From Pseudomonadota bacterium (GTDB lineage: Bacteria; Pseudomonadota; Alphaproteobacteria; Caulobacterales; Caulobacteraceae), in NCBI GenBank assembly GCA_018241335.1, contig JAFEEA010000009.1, positions 1 to 41,237 on the forward strand: 41,237 bases of DNA, given 5' to 3'. The notes under the pieces were generated by a model. The model was not told where the DNA came from. It saw nothing but the letters and a program-made list of their open reading frames with translations, and did no database searches. Of the stretch, positions 25,027 to 32,624 are shown piece by piece. Within the stretch, counting starts at the first letter, position 1; every line of letters begins with the position of its first letter. The translations under genes were made by a program, and so were the position numbers.

Positions 25027-25938
25027 ATGCTCAAGCGCCAGTTCCTGATGATCGCCGCCGCCGGCACGGCCCTCGCGACGCCGCTGATGGCGCGGGCCGA
25101 GGCCGCGGCGGCGGGGACGGGGGCGCTGAAGCTGATCGGCTTCATGACCGACTTCGACCTCAAGGACGATGCGGTGGCGATCTGCAAGGCGGTGATGGAC
25201 GGCGTCGCCCCCGGCGTGCGGATCATCGACATCACCCACACGGTCGAGCCCTACAACATCGCCCAGGCGGCCCGCTTCCTGGCCGGCTCGGCGCCCTATT
25301 TCCCCAAGGACGCCGTGTTCGTCGTGGTGGTGGACCCGGGCGTCGGCTCGGCGCGCAAGGCGATCATCGCCAAGTCCGGGACCGGCCAGATGTTCGTGGT
25401 TCCCGACAACGGGGTGCTGACCCTGGTCGCCGACCGCGACGGCATCGTCGAGGCGCGCGAGATCACCAATGTCGCCTGGATGATCGGCGACAAGCGCTCG
25501 TCGACCTTCCACGGCCGCGACATCTTCTCTCCCGCCGCCGCCCACCTGGCCCGGGGCGACGACTGGAGCGCGGTGGGTCCGGCGCTGGACGTGAAGGCCC
25601 TGGTCCGCCTCGACCTCAAGGCCGCGGTCCTGACCGACAAGGGGGTCGAGGCCGAGGTGATCGGCTTCGACGGGCCCTATGGGAACCTGGTGCTGAACCT
25701 GCCGGCCGAGACCTTCGCCAAGCTGGGCTACGCCATCGGCGACACGGTGCCCGTGACCCTGGACGGCAAGGCCTACGCCTTCCCGTTCCAGCACACCTTC
25801 AGCGACGTGCCGGTGGGCAAGCCCCTGTTCTATATCGACAGCCGCGGCCGCCTGTCGGTGGCCATCAACGAGGGCGATTTCGCCAAGACCTACAGCGTCG
25901 GCGAAGGCGCGAAGCTGAGCATCCCGAAGAAGAAGTAG
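25027..25938 (+). CDS. Secreted DUF62 protein, SAM hydroxide adenosyltransferase-like
   Basis: A 303-residue protein with a signal peptide (MLKRQFLMIAAAGTALATP..., Ala-rich cleavage region near 25) followed by the full DUF62 / SAM-dependent chlorinase-fluorinase fold. Family motifs are LIGFMTDFDLKDDAVAICKAVM, ITHTVEPYNIAQAARFL, VVVVDPGVGSARKA, VPDNGVLTLV and STFHGRDIFSPAAAHLA; the C-terminal barrel has GFDGPYGNLVLNL. Known relatives split S-adenosylmethionine with water into adenosine and methionine. An exported version is unusual, as SAM is a cytoplasmic metabolite. GGGGGA precedes the ATG at 25027. Convergent with the next gene. Confidence 0.87.
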   Translation: MLKRQFLMIAAAGTALATPLMARAEAAAAGTGALKLIGFMTDFDLKDDAVAICKAVMDGVAPGVRIIDITHTVEPYNIAQAARFLAGSAPYFPKDAVFVVVVDPGVGSARKAIIAKSGTGQMFVVPDNGVLTLVADRDGIVEAREITNVAWMIGDKRSSTFHGRDIFSPAAAHLARGDDWSAVGPALDVKALVRLDLKAAVLTDKGVEAEVIGFDGPYGNLVLNLPAETFAKLGYAIGDTVPVTLDGKAYAFPFQHTFSDVPVGKPLFYIDSRGRLSVAINEGDFAKTYSVGEGAKLSIPKKK

Positions 25939-25960
25939 GCGGTGAACCCGCCACTCCATC

Positions 25961-26003
25961 CCATCCGTCACCCTTGGGCGTCAGTCCCGGGGATGACGGA
26001 GGG
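25961..26003. terminator. Hairpin between convergent genes, possible bidirectional terminator
   Basis: TCCGTCA (25964-25970) pairs with TGACGGA (25994-26000) and CCC (25971-25973) with GGG (25990-25992) across one bulged base. It lies between two genes that end towards each other (25938 and 26047). No T run follows on either side. The sequence resembles common CCGTCATCCC-type repeats of alphaproteobacteria, so it may be a repeat rather than a dedicated terminator. Confidence 0.4.
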
Positions 26004-26046
26004 AAATTGAGCTAACGGAGGGGGCGCAAAGCCGCGCCCACGACCC

Positions 26047-26823
26047 TCACACCTCCGCCGAACCCCCGTCGCAGGGCACCACCGTTCCCGTGGTGTAGGC
26101 GCTGGCGCGGCTGGAGAGGAAGATCGCCACGCCGGCGATGTCTTCCGGCGTGCCGATGCGGCCGCGGGGGTTGGCCTTGGCGATGGCGTCGCCGGCGCGG
26201 GCCAGGGTGGCGGCCATCATGTGGCTCTGGAAGGGGCCGGGCGCGATAGCGTTGACCAGGATGTTTTCCGGCGCCAGGCGCTTGGCAAGGTGCCGGGTCA
26301 ACATGATGCAGCCGGCCTTGGAGGTGGAATAGGCGTAGGTCTCCAGGCCCGGGGGCTCGATGCCGTTCACCGAGGCGATGTTGATCACCCTAGACGGGTT
26401 TTCCCAGGTGGCGGCGGCGCGCAGCTGGGGCAGCAGCTTCTGGGTCAGGAAGAAGATCGACTTGGTGTTGAGGTCGACGGTCTTGTCCCAGCCGTCCTCG
26501 GGGTACTCGTCGATCGGCGCGCCCCAGGTGGCGCCGGCGTTGTTGACCAGGATGTCCAGCTTGGGCTCGCGCGCGGCGATGGCGGCGGCCAAGCCCGTGA
26601 TGCCGTCCATCTTCGACAGGTCCGAGGGGATCGAGATGCAGGTTCCGTAGGCCGACAGCTCCTCGGCCACCCGGTCGCAGACCTCGGCCTTGCGGGAGGA
26701 CACATAGACCTTGGCCCCGTTCTCGACGAAGCCGCGGGCGATCATCTCGCCGATGCCGCGGCTGCCGCCGGTGACCAGGGCGACCTTGCCCTCGACGCTG
26801 AAGAGGTTTCGCATCAATCCCAT
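26047..26823 (-). CDS. Short-chain dehydrogenase/reductase (SDR)
   Basis: A 258-residue classical SDR with all standard motifs: VALVTGGSRGIGEMIARGF (cofactor loop), an Arg after the second strand (VSSRKAEV, which favours NADPH), DILVNNAGATWG, INIASVNG (catalytic Ser), YAYSTSKAG (Tyr and Lys) and the ending TGTVVPCDGG. It resembles 3-oxoacyl-reductase-like and gluconate-dehydrogenase-like SDRs, but the substrate is open. ATG at 26823 or 26814 (MRNLF) could both be starts. The next minus-strand gene upstream is gamma-glutamyltransferase, with a 93-base gap. Confidence 0.88.
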   Translation of the reverse strand: MGLMRNLFSVEGKVALVTGGSRGIGEMIARGFVENGAKVYVSSRKAEVCDRVAEELSAYGTCISIPSDLSKMDGITGLAAAIAAREPKLDILVNNAGATWGAPIDEYPEDGWDKTVDLNTKSIFFLTQKLLPQLRAAATWENPSRVINIASVNGIEPPGLETYAYSTSKAGCIMLTRHLAKRLAPENILVNAIAPGPFQSHMMAATLARAGDAIAKANPRGRIGTPEDIAGVAIFLSSRASAYTTGTVVPCDGGSAEV

Positions 26824-26916
26824 CCGTTCTTGAAAACACAGTATGCCGTTCGGCCAGCACGCCTGCTGGACCGCCGCGCGCGCCGGGTCAAGCGCCGGAT
26901 GGTTCGGCCGGGCCTC

Positions 26917-28623
26917 TCAGCGCACCACCAGGCCCGCGCCCCGCGCCCGGGGATCGGGCGCGACCACGGGAGTGCGGCCCATGACCTCGATGGCCTCGAT
27001 GTCGCCGTTGTAGTCCTGGTTCTGCAGCACATAGCCCCGCGCCTTCAGCCCCTGGGCCAGGGCCGGCGAGTAGGGCCCATAGGGCTCGGCGAAGATGGTG
27101 TTGGGCGGCAGGAGCTGGTGGTGGTAGCGCGGCGCCCCCACCGCCGCCTTCAGCGGCAGGCGGAAGTCGTAGGCGTTGGCCAGCACCTGGAACACCGAGG
27201 TGAAGATGCGCGAGCCGCCCGGCGTGCCGATGACCATCGCCACGCGCCCGTCCTTGAGGAGGATGGTCGGGGTCATGGACGACAGGGGCCGCTTGCCGGG
27301 CGCGATGGCGTTGGCCGTGCCGCCGACGACGCCGTACATGTTCGGCGTCCCCGGCTTGGCCGAGAAATCGTCCATCTCGTCGTTGAGCAGGAATCCGGCG
27401 CCCTCGACCACCACCCCGGCCCCGAACCAGCCGTTCAGGGTGTAGGTGTTGGAGACCGCGTTGCCCCAGCGGTCCACCACCGAGAAGTGGGTGGTCTGGG
27501 GCTTCTCCAGCCCCGGCGCCACGCCCTCGGTCGGCGAAGGCTTGGCCGAATCGATCTGGCGGGCGCGGCCGGCGATGTAGGCCGGGTCGGTGAGGGCCGC
27601 CACCGGCACCTTCACGAAGTCGGGGTCGCCCAGGTAGACCGCCCGGTCGGCGAAGACGCGCTTTTCGATCTCGGCCACCAGGTGGATGTATTGCGCGCTG
27701 TTCAGCGCCTGGCCCCGGAAGAGGTCTTCGCGGTCGGCCTTCATGCGCAGCATCTGCAATAGGGCGATGCCGCCGGAGCTGGGCGGCGGGGCGGTGATCA
27801 GGGTGAAGCCATGCCAGTCGCCCACGATCGGCTCGCGCCAGACGGCCTTGTAGGCCTCCAGGTCGGCGTGGGTGATCAGGCCCTTGATCGGGCCACGGGC
27901 CATCTGGGCGACGATGCGGTCGGCCGTGACGCCCTTGTAGAAGCCGTCGGGGCCCTGGTCGGCGATGCGCTGCAGGGTTTCGGCGAGCTGCGGCTGGCGG
28001 AAGCGCTGGCCGGCCTTCATGCCGGCCGCCCAGGCGTCGAAGTTGGTGCCCTTGCCCACCGAGGGGCTGGCCCCCTTCAGGATCCCCGTCAGCTGTGGCG
28101 TGACCATGAACCCGTCGCGGGCCAGGGCGATGGCGGGGGCCATGTCCTGCTTCCAGCTCAGCTTGCCGAAGCGGGCGTGGGCTTCCGCCAGGCCTCGCAC
28201 GGTCCCGGGCACGCCCGCCGCCAGGTTGCCCACAATGCTGAGGTTGGGATCGGCATCACCGGCGGCGTTCAGGTACATGCCCGCCGTGGCCGCCGCTGGC
28301 GCTGTCTCGCGGTAGTCCAGGAAGTAGGGCTTGCCGTCCATGTAGACGGTCATGAAGCCGCCGCCGCCCAGATTGCCCGCTTCCGGATAGGTCACCGCGA
28401 GGGTGAAGGCGGTGGCGATCGCCGCATCGACCGCGTTGCCGCCCTGACGCAGAACCGCCTGCGCGGCGCGGGCGCCATAGATGTCGGGCGACGCCACGGC
28501 GCCAGCGGCCAGGGCGCGCTGGCTCGCCGCGGCATGCGGCGCGCGCGCGGCGGCCAGGGTTGGGCTCAATCCCGCCAACGCCAGGCTCAGAACTAGGCCG
28601 AAAAGTCTCGCGGCGCCCTTCAT
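26917..28623 (-). CDS. ggt: Gamma-glutamyltransferase
   Basis: A 568-residue periplasmic enzyme that cleaves or transfers the gamma-glutamyl group of glutathione and related peptides. The first ~27 residues form a signal peptide (LVLSLALAGLSPTLAAARA). The family pattern continues with GAVASPDIYGARAAQAVL, LRQGGNAVDAAIATAF, NLGGGGFM and RETAPAAA. Self-cleavage into large and small subunits would occur before Thr377 in QTTHFSVVD, the N-terminal nucleophile of the small subunit. SSMTPTILL and the substrate-binding glycines of IGTPGGSRI are present. Length is normal. GGGAGGA precedes the ATG. Two GST genes elsewhere in the window also use glutathione. Confidence 0.93.
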   Translation of the reverse strand: MKGAARLFGLVLSLALAGLSPTLAAARAPHAAASQRALAAGAVASPDIYGARAAQAVLRQGGNAVDAAIATAFTLAVTYPEAGNLGGGGFMTVYMDGKPYFLDYRETAPAAATAGMYLNAAGDADPNLSIVGNLAAGVPGTVRGLAEAHARFGKLSWKQDMAPAIALARDGFMVTPQLTGILKGASPSVGKGTNFDAWAAGMKAGQRFRQPQLAETLQRIADQGPDGFYKGVTADRIVAQMARGPIKGLITHADLEAYKAVWREPIVGDWHGFTLITAPPPSSGGIALLQMLRMKADREDLFRGQALNSAQYIHLVAEIEKRVFADRAVYLGDPDFVKVPVAALTDPAYIAGRARQIDSAKPSPTEGVAPGLEKPQTTHFSVVDRWGNAVSNTYTLNGWFGAGVVVEGAGFLLNDEMDDFSAKPGTPNMYGVVGGTANAIAPGKRPLSSMTPTILLKDGRVAMVIGTPGGSRIFTSVFQVLANAYDFRLPLKAAVGAPRYHHQLLPPNTIFAEPYGPYSPALAQGLKARGYVLQNQDYNGDIEAIEVMGRTPVVAPDPRARGAGLVVR

Positions 28624-28695
28624 GGCGTCCTCCCGATGATCCGTCTTCTGAACGAAGCTAGAGCAGACCCGAGGGGGCGGGGGAAGGGCCCACGC

Positions 28696-29505
28696 CTAGC
28701 GATCCCAGATCGAGCGGAATTCGCCACGGCCCGTGAGCAGTTGGTCGGGGCTCTGCTTGTCGATGTGGCCGATCAGGCCGCGATAGACGCCATAGCCGAC
28801 GAGCTCGCGCAGGCGCGGCTCGAAGGTCCGCACCAGGTCCGGCGACAGGCCCAGCTGCTGGTTCTCCTGCTGACGGATGAAGCCGGCGCAGTAGTTCATG
28901 GCGATTCCGGTCCGCCGCCGGTCGGAGCGGTTGGCGCCGCCGCCGTGCCAGAGGGCGCCGTCCCAGATCAGCACCGAGCCCTTGGGCATCTCGGCGGCGA
29001 TGGTGTCGTAGGCGCCGCCGTACTCCGGGCTGGGCTTGCGATGACTGCCCGGGACCAGGCGCGTGGCGCCGTTTGCCTCGGTGAAGTCGGTCAGGGCCCA
29101 CATGGAGTTGCAGATGATCGGCCGGTGCGGCTTCTCCAGCGGGATCACCTGGTCGTCGGAATGGATCGGCTGCGCCGTCTCGCCCGGGTCGATGGCGATG
29201 GACGACAGGGACGAGACCAGGGGCCCGTCACCCAGCACCCCCTCGACGATCGGCAGTACGGCGTCATGGACCGGGACGGCCGTGAACGGCGCCCCATGGG
29301 CCAGCAGGTTGTAGATGCGGACGGTGTGTTCGCCCTCGAAGCGGTTGGACGATGGCCCGATCGCGAGGTCGCGCTCGAGCCGGTCCAGCGTGTCGTTCAG
29401 GGCGTCGATCAGATCGGGGGATATGGCCCCCTCGACGATGGTGTAGCCGTCGCGGGCGAGGCGCTCGATGTGGGCGCCGTGCGCCGAGGCTCCGGCGTCG
29501 TCCAT
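28696..29505 (-). CDS. Phytanoyl-CoA dioxygenase (PhyH) family protein
   Basis: A 269-residue Fe(II)/2-oxoglutarate dioxygenase. The iron facial triad can be read as His and Asp in QPIHSDDQVI and the distal His in DGALWHGGGANRS; the 2-oxoglutarate-anchoring Arg follows in DRRRTGIAMNY. The N-terminus has LARDGYTIVEGAISPDLIDAL, the usual PhyH opening. Members hydroxylate fatty acyl-CoAs, ectoine or small metabolites. Substrate not predictable here. It lies 72 bases upstream of ggt on the same strand. Confidence 0.87.
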   Translation of the reverse strand: MDDAGASAHGAHIERLARDGYTIVEGAISPDLIDALNDTLDRLERDLAIGPSSNRFEGEHTVRIYNLLAHGAPFTAVPVHDAVLPIVEGVLGDGPLVSSLSSIAIDPGETAQPIHSDDQVIPLEKPHRPIICNSMWALTDFTEANGATRLVPGSHRKPSPEYGGAYDTIAAEMPKGSVLIWDGALWHGGGANRSDRRRTGIAMNYCAGFIRQQENQQLGLSPDLVRTFEPRLRELVGYGVYRGLIGHIDKQSPDQLLTGRGEFRSIWDR

Positions 29506-29515
29506 GCTTCGGGCC

Positions 29516-29797
29516 TTAGGGCTGGACGTTCAGCTTCAGCATGATGCGGCCCGGGTTGCGCTCGGCCAGGGCGGCCGGAACGGCCATGGCCTCGGCCATC
29601 TTCACGGCCTGGGCGGCCGCGGTGGCGTCCACCGGACCTTCGTTCACCACGCGGCAATCGGTCAGGGTCTTGTCGCCCACCTGGCAGTTCAGGAACACCA
29701 CGGCGACGCCCGCGGCCTCGGCGGCGTCGTTGGCCGCGTGCGGCGCGGCGGCGGCCGGCGTGGTGGCCAGGGTCAGGGCGAAAAGCGAAAGCAACAT
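29516..29797 (-). CDS. Small secreted protein with TonB C-terminal-like domain
   Basis: A 93-residue protein with a short signal peptide (MLLSLFALTLATTPAAAA) and one small domain. The pattern VVFLNCQVGDKTLTDCRVVNEGP, then a helix AQAVKMAEAM and a last strand RIMLKLNVQP, matches the TonB_C-like fold found in many Caulobacteraceae periplasmic proteins (CxVxxxGxLxDCxVxxExP). Two cysteines could form a disulfide. No TonB transmembrane anchor or proline arm is present, so it is not a full TonB. The role is unknown. It is the gene immediately downstream of the CtrA-type box at 29817-29831 and ends 11 bases before the PhyH gene, likely one transcript. Confidence 0.7.
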   Translation of the reverse strand: MLLSLFALTLATTPAAAAPHAANDAAEAAGVAVVFLNCQVGDKTLTDCRVVNEGPVDATAAAQAVKMAEAMAVPAALAERNPGRIMLKLNVQP

Positions 29798-29816
29798 TGG
29801 CGGGCGTCCCTAAGTC

Positions 29817-29831
29817 TTAATCATTTGTTAA
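29817..29831. promoter_or_regulatory. CtrA-type box TTAA-N7-TTAA
   Basis: TTAA at 29817-29820 and TTAA at 29828-29831 are separated by exactly seven bases (TCATTTG), matching the CtrA full-site consensus TTAA-N7-TTAA. It lies 20 bases upstream of the ATG of the TonB_C-like gene (29797, minus strand) and about 200 bases upstream of the plus-strand gene at 30035. TTAA is very rare in this window; the only other examples I noticed are isolated ones near 4342 and 22650. The position so close to the start codon suggests control of the minus-strand gene. Confidence 0.6.
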
Positions 29832-30034
29832 ACACGAGGCCGCGCCGCTTGGGAAGCCTGTCCCATCCTGGCTCGGTCGGCCTTCACCCCCGCAACGCCC
29901 GTGCCGTCGCCGACGGCCATGACGCCTTCGTGATTCCCCGGCGACCGCTTTGAAGGGCCAGCGCCATACGCCTGTCACCTTCAGGAACCAGGATTCGGGC
30001 CTGGGCGTTCAGGGCCAACCTGAGAGGAAGCGTG
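29832..30034. promoter_or_regulatory. Divergent intergenic region with two GANTC sites
   Basis: This region separates the TonB_C-like gene from the DUF2188-like gene. Besides the adjacent CtrA-type box, it has two GATTC sites (29932-29936 and 29992-29996), the recognition sequence of the CcrM methyltransferase in Caulobacter relatives. No clear -35/-10 pair was found. The meaning of GANTC here is inference, as single sites also occur by chance. Confidence 0.3.
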
Positions 30035-30265
30035 ATGGTGGAAGTGATCGCCGTTGAGCCGGTGGACGGCGGCTGGGCCCTGCGCCACGCCTCGGTGGAC
30101 AACGCCCAGCTCTTCGCCAGCGGGGCCAAGGCCGAGGACGCCGCCCGGCGCCTGGGCGCGCGCCTGAGCGACGCCGGCGAGGCGGCGGAGATCCGCATCT
30201 ACCTGCGCGACGGCAGCCTGGCCGGACGCTTCCTGTGCTCGCCCGACCTTCGCGCCGCGGGCTAG
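30035..30265 (+). CDS. DUF2188-like small protein
   Basis: A 76-residue protein with the pattern IAVEPVDGGWALRHASVDNAQ, a helix EDAARRLGARLSDAGEA and final strands EIRIYLRDGSLAGRFLCS, matching the strand-strand-helix-strand layout of DUF2188 proteins. Function unknown. GAGAGGAAG lies a few bases before both GTG 30032 and ATG 30035; ATG is preferred. Divergent from the TonB_C-like gene across a 237-base region. Followed by a long palindromic repeat. Confidence 0.65.
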   Translation: MVEVIAVEPVDGGWALRHASVDNAQLFASGAKAEDAARRLGARLSDAGEAAEIRIYLRDGSLAGRFLCSPDLRAAG

Positions 30266-30287
30266 GTTTTCTTCACCGGCGCCTTAC

Positions 30288-30430
30288 CCCCTCATCCTCC
30301 CACCGCTGCGCGGCGGGCCTCTCCTTCTCCCCATGGGAGACGGTTTGGCCAACGTCGTCGTTGAGGCTCGGAACACCTCTTCCGGAGGGAGAGGGAGGGG
30401 CCCGCGCCGGAGGCGTGGGAGGGTGAGGGG
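30288..30430. repeat. 143-bp long inverted-repeat element
   Basis: The ends CCCCTCATCCTCCCAC (30288-30303) and GTGGGAGGGTGAGGGG (30415-30430) are inverted repeats with one mismatch. The similarity continues inward for about 45 bases per arm (left: GCGCGGCGGGCCTCTCCTTC, right: its near complement across GAGGGAGGGGCCCGCGCCGG). The centre (about 30335-30383) includes GACGGTTTGGCC and is not paired. An identical left end starts at 41186. It has no ORF of its own and lies between the DUF2188-like gene and the convergent serine hydrolase, like a non-autonomous, MITE- or REP-like element. Confidence 0.85.
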
Positions 30431-30445
30431 TTGCGCCCTCGCCGC

Positions 30446-31492
30446 TCAGTCCGCCGGGGCCACGAAGGCTGCCGCCAGGGCCTTTAGCCAGGCCTTGAGC
30501 TGGGGCCCGAGGGCGGTCGGCGTCAGGCCGTTGCGCACCACGATCAGGTCCCGGTCGGGGCAGACGACGATGTACTGGCCGTCGTGGCCGTTGGCCGAGA
30601 AGCTGCCGGGGCCCGCCAGGTCCAGCCACCAGTGGGCGCCGTAGGGCCCGTCTGGGCAGTCCGGCTGCTGGAAGGTGCGGGTGCGGGCGTAGTCGACCCA
30701 GCCCTCGGGCAGCAGGCGCGCCCCGTCCCAGACGCCGTCGCGCAGATAGAGCAGGCCGAAGCGGGCGAAGTCGCGCGGGGTGCAGAAGCAGAAGGACGAG
30801 CCGATGAAGGTCCCGGCGGCGTCGAACTTGGGCCGCGCGCTGGTCATGCCCAACGGGTCCAGCAGGCGCGCCCGCATCAGGGCCTCGAAGGCCGGCCCGC
30901 GCGCGTTCCAGGTGTCGGCCAGGCAGCGGGCGACGATGTTGGTCGTGCCGCTGGAATAGTAGAAGAACCCGCCCGGCGCGTGGGCCAGGGGAAAGCCGGC
31001 GGCGAAGGCGGCGACGTCGTCCTTGCCCGCCCCCCACAGCATCTCGATCACGTCCGACGGCTTGTCGGCCTCATACTCTTCCTTGAAGGCCAGGCCGCTC
31101 GACATGCGCAGCAGCAGGTCCAGGGTGATCGCCCCGCGGGGATCGCCGGCCCCGCGCCACTCCGGAACCGGCGCCGGGGCGTGGATGTCCAGCAGCCCGT
31201 CGCCCACCGCCATGCCGACCAGGGCGTGGACCATGCTCTTGGCCATGGACCAGGACCAGCAGGTCGCGTCCGGCCCGTGGTTCGGCCCATAGCGCTCGGT
31301 CACCAGCCGTCCCTTGTGGATCACCACGATGGCCTGGGTCTCACCGATGTCGGCCGGCGGCTTGGACGCGAAGGCGTGGTCCAGCATGGCGGCGATGCGC
31401 GCCGCGTCCGCGTCCGGCGGCAGGGGGCCGGTGGGCCAGGCCTCGGTCGGCCACGGGGTGTCGGCGGGCTGCGGCGGCAGGGCTGGGAACAT
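30446..31492 (-). CDS. Serine hydrolase, beta-lactamase/class C family
   Basis: A 348-residue serine hydrolase of the beta-lactamase/PBP4*-like/6-aminohexanoate-dimer-hydrolase group. The nucleophile motif SxxK is SMAKS (Ser82, Lys85). The second motif is YSS in FFYYSSGTTN, and a HDG in NGHDGQYIVV fills the third (KTG-equivalent) place. The sequence WSMAKSMVHALVG and LLRMSSGLAF match 6-aminohexanoate-dimer-hydrolase-like proteins. No signal peptide is seen, so it is likely cytoplasmic and not a classical resistance enzyme. The ATG at 31492 removes 20 Arg-rich residues of an upstream in-frame start. Convergent with the repeat. Confidence 0.87.
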   Translation of the reverse strand: MFPALPPQPADTPWPTEAWPTGPLPPDADAARIAAMLDHAFASKPPADIGETQAIVVIHKGRLVTERYGPNHGPDATCWSWSMAKSMVHALVGMAVGDGLLDIHAPAPVPEWRGAGDPRGAITLDLLLRMSSGLAFKEEYEADKPSDVIEMLWGAGKDDVAAFAAGFPLAHAPGGFFYYSSGTTNIVARCLADTWNARGPAFEALMRARLLDPLGMTSARPKFDAAGTFIGSSFCFCTPRDFARFGLLYLRDGVWDGARLLPEGWVDYARTRTFQQPDCPDGPYGAHWWLDLAGPGSFSANGHDGQYIVVCPDRDLIVVRNGLTPTALGPQLKAWLKALAAAFVAPAD

Positions 31493-31568
31493 GGACGGGG
31501 GCTCGCGAGATCTGAACCGCCGCAAAGGACGGCCCGCCGGCCGCGCCGTCAACCGCGTTGGCGCGCGC

Positions 31569-31946
31569 CTAACCCCGGCGGGCCTTCGCCGGCGCGGCGC
31601 TGGCTGGGCGGTGGGTCTGGATGCTGTTGAGGTAGTTCAGGATGTCCTCCACCTCGGCGGGGGCGAACTTGAACTCGGGCATCTGGGGGTGGCCGGTGAG
31701 GATGCCCTCGCCCAGGGCCTCGGCCAGGTTGTCCACCGGATAGCGCAGGTGAAGGTCCCGGAAGGCGGGCGCGGCCTTGTTGGAGCTGAGGTCCGAGGTC
31801 CCCACCGCGTGGCACATGGCGCAGTTGCGCTGGATGAGATCGCGGCCGCGGGCGAGGGACGCCGCGCCGGCGGGTTCTTCGGCGGCCGCGGCGGCGGCCT
31901 GGGCGACAAAGGCGAGGACGATCAGGGCCGGCAGGGTGCGCTTCAT
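31569..31946 (-). CDS. Class I c-type cytochrome
   Basis: A 125-residue periplasmic protein. A signal peptide (about 1-22, LIVLAFVAQAAAAAA) precedes the heme site NCAMCH (Cys42, Cys45, His46), and Met89 in HPQMPEF is the likely sixth ligand. One heme, about the usual size of a small monoheme cytochrome. AGGGTGA precedes the ATG at 31946. It begins 63 bases after the stop of the DUF3501 gene, in the same direction, so it is probably the last gene of the rubrerythrin / Fe-S cluster or a neighbour of it. It could pass electrons in the periplasm, but its partner proteins in the cluster look cytoplasmic. Confidence 0.9.
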   Translation of the reverse strand: MKRTLPALIVLAFVAQAAAAAAEEPAGAASLARGRDLIQRNCAMCHAVGTSDLSSNKAAPAFRDLHLRYPVDNLAEALGEGILTGHPQMPEFKFAPAEVEDILNYLNSIQTHRPASAAPAKARRG

Positions 31947-32009
31947 CGCGTCACCCTGCCCCGGACCCCGGGCGGCGGCCTTGACCGGCATCAATCGCCG
32001 CCGGCCCCG

Positions 32010-32603
32010 CTAGTCGAGGTCCTTGGCCAGTTCCGTGCGGGTCGCCTCGCTCAGCACGGCGCGGTGGTCGTAGAGCGGGTGGTCGCAGCCCAGCATCACC
32101 GCAACCTTGGGATCGCGGAATTCGGCGGCCTGGGCGGGCGTCAGGGGAAAGCGCAGGAAGTGCACCGACGACGTCTTGCCGTCCTCGCGGGTGCGCTCGA
32201 TGTCGCCTTCCTGTTGGCCGGGGGCGCGGGCGTCGCCGACCTGCAGGAAGAAGTGGTCCTCCACCCCGCCCAGGCGGGCCAGGATGTTGGCGCGGCGCAG
32301 GGGGTCGTCGATCTCGAACATCACCGTGGCGACCAGTTCGCCGCCCTGGGGGATCAGGGGGTTGTAGGCGGCCATCTCGTCCACCAGCTGCGCCGGGCCG
32401 CCCTTTTCGATCAGGAGCATCTCCTGGATCTGGAAGAGCATGGTCTCGAAGGTCTCGAAATAGGCCGTGCAGTGCGGGCCGAGATCGATGCGGCGCAGCT
32501 TCTTCCTGGGCAGCAGGGCGGCGCGGCGCTGGGCGCGCTGGGCGCCGAACTCGGCGTCCGGGATGATGTCTTCGGGGGTCACCCGGCGCTGGGAGGCGGG
32601 CAT
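32010..32603 (-). CDS. DUF3501 family protein
   Basis: A 197-residue uncharacterised protein. The pattern RRVTPEDIIPDAEFGAQRAQRRA, RRIDLGPHCTAYFETFETMLFQIQEML and the NPLIPQGGELVATVMFEI stretch matches DUF3501. The late segment FLRFPLTPAQAAEFRD and VMLGCDHPLYDH contains Cys and His residues that could bind metal, but no clear motif. DUF3501 genes are often found beside rubrerythrin and a GlpC-like Fe-S protein, as here. It starts 21 bases after the stop of the Fe-S gene, in the same direction, so the two are one transcript. Its role in that unit is unknown. Confidence 0.87.
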   Translation of the reverse strand: MPASQRRVTPEDIIPDAEFGAQRAQRRAALLPRKKLRRIDLGPHCTAYFETFETMLFQIQEMLLIEKGGPAQLVDEMAAYNPLIPQGGELVATVMFEIDDPLRRANILARLGGVEDHFFLQVGDARAPGQQEGDIERTREDGKTSSVHFLRFPLTPAQAAEFRDPKVAVMLGCDHPLYDHRAVLSEATRTELAKDLD

Positions 32604-32624
32604 GCGGCGAACTCTCGGGGCAGG

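Noticed and set aside
29516..29797. A TonB energy-transducing protein to serve the BtuB-like receptor
   Set aside because: Only a C-terminal-like fold with a signal peptide is present. The membrane anchor and proline-rich span needed for TonB are missing.
30446..31492. Beta-lactamase resistance gene
   Set aside because: It has SxxK and YSS motifs but no signal peptide, and the surrounding sequence matches hexanoate-dimer-hydrolase-like proteins, so a role in antibiotic resistance is not supported.
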